Shown one piece after another: positions 34,401-36,526 of a stretch of 36,526 nucleotides of DNA. Positions within the stretch are counted from its first letter, which is position 1. The number at the start of each line of letters is the position of its first letter. This DNA comes from Acidobacteriota bacterium (GTDB lineage: Bacteria > Acidobacteriota > Vicinamibacteria > Marinacidobacterales > Marinacidobacteraceae): the NCBI GenBank assembly GCA_022822745.1, contig JAJEAO010000112.1, positions 1-36,526 on the forward strand. Reading direction: 5' to 3'. The translations under genes and the position numbers were made by a program. Below the pieces are notes generated by a model. It was not told where the DNA came from, searched no databases, and worked only from the letters and a program-made list of their open reading frames with translations.

Positions 34401-34745
34401 GGAATCGAGCGCCCGGAACGCCTCGTCGCGCGAGAACGGCCGCTGGTGCGCCCAGTGGTTGCGGGCCTTCTTCAGCTCGTGGATCAGGCTCCGGTCCGCG
34501 GGCCCGAGCGGGAACTTGAACACCGAATCCCACAGGTCGAGCATCACGCCGAGGAGCGCCGCCGCGTCCCAACCCTCGGGGAACGACTTCGCCTGCGACG
34601 GATACCGCGCCAGCGAGCGGAGAACATCCGTTCCGACGCGACGCTGCTTCCGGGCGTGGCGCACCTGCCGCCCGATGAACGGGGCGAGTCCTGCCTGAAG
34701 CAGGTCCAGAGCCTTCCCGACCTGATCGCGATTCGTCAGTTTCAA
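31425..34745 (-). CDS. Swt1-type HEPN / DUF499 ATPase
   Basis: A 1106-residue protein. Residues about 1-125 form a Swt1-family HEPN domain with the R-x4-H motif R95-N-H-W-A-H100. A basic linker (RKRKAR) follows, then a DUF499 ATPase: Walker A NFGGGKTHS (residues 250-258), Walker B LILVDEW (362-368), and a C-terminal beta-rich part ending VTVTLEIEASRRSGFPDRV. Near residue 1010-1040 a proline-rich linker repeats DPIPP. The start is a TTG at 34745, supported by an AGGAGGA site seven bases upstream (34751-34757). It sits between methyltransferase and helicase in one operon. The HEPN part, if catalytic, would be an RNase; the R-x4-H motif is kept, but activity is inferred. Confidence 0.86.
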   Translation of the reverse strand: MKLTNRDQVGKALDLLQAGLAPFIGRQVRHARKQRRVGTDVLRSLARYPSQAKSFPEGWDAAALLGVMLDLWDSVFKFPLGPADRSLIHELKKARNHWAHQRPFSRDEAFRALDSAEILLRNVSAKQAPVLRSMKEELLRLSYEERARVADQRRKRKARAAEEPVEGLKPWREVITPHEDVFQGRFQEAQFAADLHAVHTDPERAGSEYADPAQFFRRTHLTAGLRGLLGGAAQRLAGTGGDPVVDLQTNFGGGKTHSMLALYHLFSGTPVTSLAGVEDVLRDAGVSALPPNVKRVVLVGNRVSPGRPDRKPDGTGVRTLWGEIAWQLGGAEAYARIRTDDQRATNPGSALGALLHHHAPVLILVDEWVAYARQLEDRSDVLPAGTFETQFSFAQNLTESVKQVGNCLLVVSLPASSDSDRSSSNSADSMDEEVGGIRGRQALDRLRNVLGRVASSWKPATSEEGFEIVRRRLFQTMPAHRFKHRDQTARAFSGFYRKNRTAFPAACGEAAYRERIEAAYPIHPEVFDRLYEDWASLLRFQRTRGVLRLMAGVVHALWESNDQSPLVLPSMVPLDPGPVRSELMRYLSDPWDSILDQDVEGTTALPVRTDEANAAFGRVRAARKVARTIFLGSAPKQKAAQRGIEARRIRLGCAMPGQKTAVYQDALRKLADGGTYLYADGSRYWYATQPTVTKLARDRALDVSDDKIAQEIERRLRDEAKRRGAFAGVHVAPRDTGDVPDQREVRLVILSGNSPHQRGSGPSPAVAAASEILEKRGNGPREFQNALLFLAADRQRWDDLAQATRRMLAWKSIVEERDRLDLQPSQVSQARNRHKAAGGQVDSQLAEAYSWLLAPGKAKAGAKIRWERLPLRGGGGLVERVATRAKKDELLIPELGPSMLRREMDQVPLWDGDHVAIGKLMGYYASLLELPRVAGPQVLAETISRGLGSLSWKTDGFAWAEDYDEDEQRYVGLNAGAVMRVTEDSKGLLVHPRAAQPPPEPVTTDPIPPDPIPPDPIPPDDPPTPRPRPVRRYFGSVKLDPVRLGAGASDIGAEILQHLTALSGADVTVTLEIEASRRSGFPDRVVRIVRENSESLKFASHGFEPD
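31690..31734. repeat. 15-bp tandem repeat inside the DUF499 gene
   Basis: Three consecutive 15-bp units (GGTGGTATCGGGTCG on the + strand; the third has two changes) at 31690-31704, 31705-31719 and 31720-31734. Read on the coding strand they give DPIPP repeats in a proline-rich linker between the ATPase body and the C-terminal domain, so a change in copy number would only alter linker length. Confidence 0.9.
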
Positions 34746-34750
34746 CAGAT

Positions 34751-34757
34751 TCCTCCT
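34751..34757 (-). promoter_or_regulatory. Ribosome-binding site for the DUF499 gene
   Basis: On the minus strand AGGAGGA lies about seven bases before TTG 34745 and overlaps the methyltransferase TAG stop (34756-34758). It is what decides the TTG start, and it suggests coupling of the two genes' translation. Confidence 0.75.
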
Positions 34758-36526
34758 ACCGGGAGCGCAGGGGGCTCAAGGGCATCGTGTCGGCGCGCCG
34801 GGCTTCCGCCCGCCACATTGCCGGCGCACCGGGCTCCCACCCGGCACATTGCCGGCGCGCCGGGCTCCTGCCCGGCAGGGTCATGCGCAGAGGCCTGCCT
34901 TCCACGAGACGAGTCGGGACCGCGCCCTCCTCCACGGCACTCCAGCCGGTGCTCATGGCGGGCCGACTCGGCGCCCACCGACCCAAACTCTCGAGCGGCG
35001 CCCGGACATCCAACCGCTCGTAGCGGGTGTAAACCGCCATCCCGGGACCGATCGCCGCCTGCTGGAGATCCACCGGCGCGATGCTCCCGCTCTGGAGCAG
35101 ACGCAGCGCCGGCGGCAACTCGGCGCGCACGGCCGTAGCAAACTCGCGGCGAGTCCACTCGATAGCTTCACGCGCGCGAGTGCGACAGACCAGAACGACC
35201 GATGAGGCCAGTGCGGAGATGTTCCTCTTCAGAGCAGCCGTGAATTCAGTTCGCATCGGCCAGGTTCCGGTGATCGTGAATCCCGCTCGACTCACGGCGT
35301 CGAGGAATGTCTCCCAGCCCGTACTCGTCGTTCCGCTGCCCTGCGTCCCCTCGGATTGCCGGTATGCGTAGTAGATGGTGACCGGAAAATGCGCATGGGA
35401 TGTCTTCGCGAGCTGACGGATCGCCTGACGCATGCCCGTTAGGAAGAACTCCCTCGCTTCGTCTCGACCGCCGTGCCTGTACGGAGTCGCGACAAGTTCC
35501 TCTGCCTTCGGTGTTCCGAGCGTAACGAATATGTCCGGGTACACGGGACGCAGCGATCTCCGCAACCACACGTAGAAGAAGTCCGACAAGTCCGCGTAGC
35601 CGATATTGTCGTAGTAGGGTGGATCGCTTGAGAGGATTCGATCGCGTCTCTCGCCGGAGTGGCGAGCATCATGCAGTATCGCAGACCCATGGACACCACC
35701 CAACCTCTCGACGACACGACAGAGATAGTTGGCCTGTCCCAGAAAGTTGCCGCTCGACGCGCTGAACGGGTTACCCTCACATGGATCCCACACCATTGGC
35801 AGAGCTTGGCGAGCGAAGACTTGCTGGACTTTCTGGCCTGCCTTGTCCCAGAAGCAGAGCGTGGATTGGCGGTTGGCGAGACGACTCACCGTCATCCCGA
35901 GATACACCGAAACAGCCTCGGCATACGCCGTCGCTCCGGCGCCCCCATTCCGGAGCGGCACCCCGTCGTCGCGTAACCCCGCCGCAGCCGCATCACGCCG
36001 GATTCGGTCCCTCGCCTCGGTCACCAGGTCCGAGAAGGTCGTCAGGGCCACGAGCTGCCGCGGCGTGAACAGGTCGGCGAAAGTCCTCAAGCCGTAGGGA
36101 ATACACCAGATGTTACGTGGATCGTCGGGCAGGTCGGTCGTAGGTCTCCAAGTCGGGGAGGCTGTTCTCGGTAGGGCTTCATGTGCTTCGCTCGGATCCA
36201 GGTACACGCGGGAGCGCTTCCCGGCCACCACGATCGCCAGCAACCGCGACCCCATCCGTTTCGCCTGTCCTTCCGCCTTGATGTAGTCCCCACGCATCGG
36301 CGCGCCAGACAGCAGGCAGCGGAAGTTCGCACCCCGTGACAACTTCGTGCCCTTCTTCGCCCAGAGTGGGGGCGCGCCCACCCGCACCCGGAACCGATAC
36401 GACCTCCCGTCCTCCCCGATCTCCGGCTCCACCCACGCCTCCTTCCCCCGCTTCGAACTCAGCACGAAGCTCGACGCCAACGGAACCCGCACCCCCCGAA
36501 ACGCCGGGTTCGGACTCGAAACCGTC
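34756..36526 (-). CDS. DUF1156-type adenine-specific DNA methyltransferase (5' partial, altered C-terminus)
   Basis: The frame is open to the window end, so the N-terminus, with the first part of the catalytic domain, lies outside; about 589 residues are visible. The catalytic motif is DPPYYDNIGYADLSDFFYVW (coding 35595-35624 region), typical of adenine-specific enzymes of the DUF1156 family, and further family blocks include VWDPCEGNPFSASSGNF and APVDLQQAAIGPGMAVYTRY. After about 35015 the sequence stops resembling the family, and the last roughly 40 residues are a translation of three palindromic repeats (34789-34877). Family members usually continue for hundreds more residues. It heads the operon with DUF499 and helicase and would give modification (self) marking. 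Confidence 0.84.
   Translation of the reverse strand, partial: TVSSPNPAFRGVRVPLASSFVLSSKRGKEAWVEPEIGEDGRSYRFRVRVGAPPLWAKKGTKLSRGANFRCLLSGAPMRGDYIKAEGQAKRMGSRLLAIVVAGKRSRVYLDPSEAHEALPRTASPTWRPTTDLPDDPRNIWCIPYGLRTFADLFTPRQLVALTTFSDLVTEARDRIRRDAAAAGLRDDGVPLRNGGAGATAYAEAVSVYLGMTVSRLANRQSTLCFWDKAGQKVQQVFARQALPMVWDPCEGNPFSASSGNFLGQANYLCRVVERLGGVHGSAILHDARHSGERRDRILSSDPPYYDNIGYADLSDFFYVWLRRSLRPVYPDIFVTLGTPKAEELVATPYRHGGRDEAREFFLTGMRQAIRQLAKTSHAHFPVTIYYAYRQSEGTQGSGTTSTGWETFLDAVSRAGFTITGTWPMRTEFTAALKRNISALASSVVLVCRTRAREAIEWTRREFATAVRAELPPALRLLQSGSIAPVDLQQAAIGPGMAVYTRYERLDVRAPLESLGRWAPSRPAMSTGWSAVEEGAVPTRLVEGRPLRMTLPGRSPARRQCAGWEPGAPAMWRAEARRADTMPLSPLRSR
34789..34816 (+). repeat. Palindromic repeat, tandem copy 1 (inside the methyltransferase frame)
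   Basis: TGTCGGCGCGCCGGGC followed by a variant tail (CCGCCCGCCA), the most diverged of three adjacent copies. On the minus strand it lies in the 3' end of the methyltransferase reading frame. Confidence 0.72.
34818..34846 (+). repeat. Palindromic repeat, tandem copy 2
   Basis: TTGCCGGCGCACCGGG... ending CACCCGGCA, with three changes from the exact copy that follows two bases later. The copies in this array recur at about 30-bp spacing, which keeps the methyltransferase frame open. Confidence 0.82.
34849..34877 (+). repeat. Palindromic repeat, tandem copy 3 (identical to 7515-7543)
   Basis: The 29 bases are identical to the intergenic copy at 7515-7543, some 27 kb away, in the same + orientation. 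Identity at this distance points to recent spread or gene conversion of the family. Confidence 0.9.

Noticed and set aside
34789-34877. CRISPR array near the defence operon
   Set aside because: The three copies are separated by only one or two bases, are palindromic themselves and recur elsewhere as single elements; there are no spacers.
35595-35624. Reading the methyltransferase as a cytosine-specific enzyme
   Set aside because: The motif is DPPY, typical of amino-methyltransferases (adenine or N4-cytosine), not the PCQ motif of C5-cytosine enzymes; adenine specificity rests on the DUF1156 family assignment.

Overview
This is a very GC-rich bacterial window. It is densely coding with many overlapping start/stop codons, and long open frames on the opposite strand are common simply because of the composition. 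The aerotolerance (Bat) cluster, secreted VWA proteins of the VWFA-related type abundant in Acidobacteriota, a Tsx/DUF5020-like outer-membrane protein and Tat/lipoprotein signals point to a Gram-negative, diderm organism. Acidobacteriota or a neighbouring phylum is my best guess, but the window holds no rRNA or phylogenetic marker to settle it. I saw no tRNA, rRNA or CRISPR array.

Layout. 2-6068 (+): 3' end of a Bat-associated protein, then batA, batB, a TPR protein (batC-like), batD and a TPR/SH3 protein (batE-like), each start overlapping the previous stop; this is an envelope-stress / aerotolerance operon. 6071-7489 (+): a Tat-exported M20-type amidohydrolase. 7490-7614: palindromic repeats. 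7615-9776 (+): a helical/TPR-like protein followed by a secreted VWA protein whose N-terminus carries a 33-bp tandem repeat. 9761-11823 (-): a small membrane protein, OsmC and a beta-ketoacyl synthase. 11859-16165 (+): a second TPR+VWA pair, a PA0069-type radical SAM protein and a DmpA-type self-cleaving aminopeptidase. 16236-17267 (+): two very small ORFs and a NYN-domain putative RNase. 17359-20095 (+): a complete TRAP transporter (small permease, large permease, lipoprotein receptor), followed by an M20-fold protein with altered active-site residues.

21429-25118 (-): a large 2-oxoglutarate/Fe(II) oxygenase-like protein, and a reductive-dehalogenase/QueG-like 2x[4Fe-4S] protein translationally coupled to a tiny membrane protein. 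25156-27204: a VOC-fold protein, an AT-rich block of inverted repeats, a broken DUF4143 ATPase gene and the outer-membrane protein.

27205-36526 looks like an accessory/defence region. Palindromic repeats and a frameshifted AbrB-type antitoxin sit downstream of a three-gene minus-strand operon: DUF1156 DNA methyltransferase (5' end outside the window), Swt1-HEPN/DUF499 ATPase and SNF2-like helicase with a DUF3883 tail. This helicase-methylase-ATPase set is a strong phage-defence candidate. Its methyltransferase reading frame ends inside three tandem copies of the genome's own palindromic repeat, which appear to have replaced its normal C-terminus.
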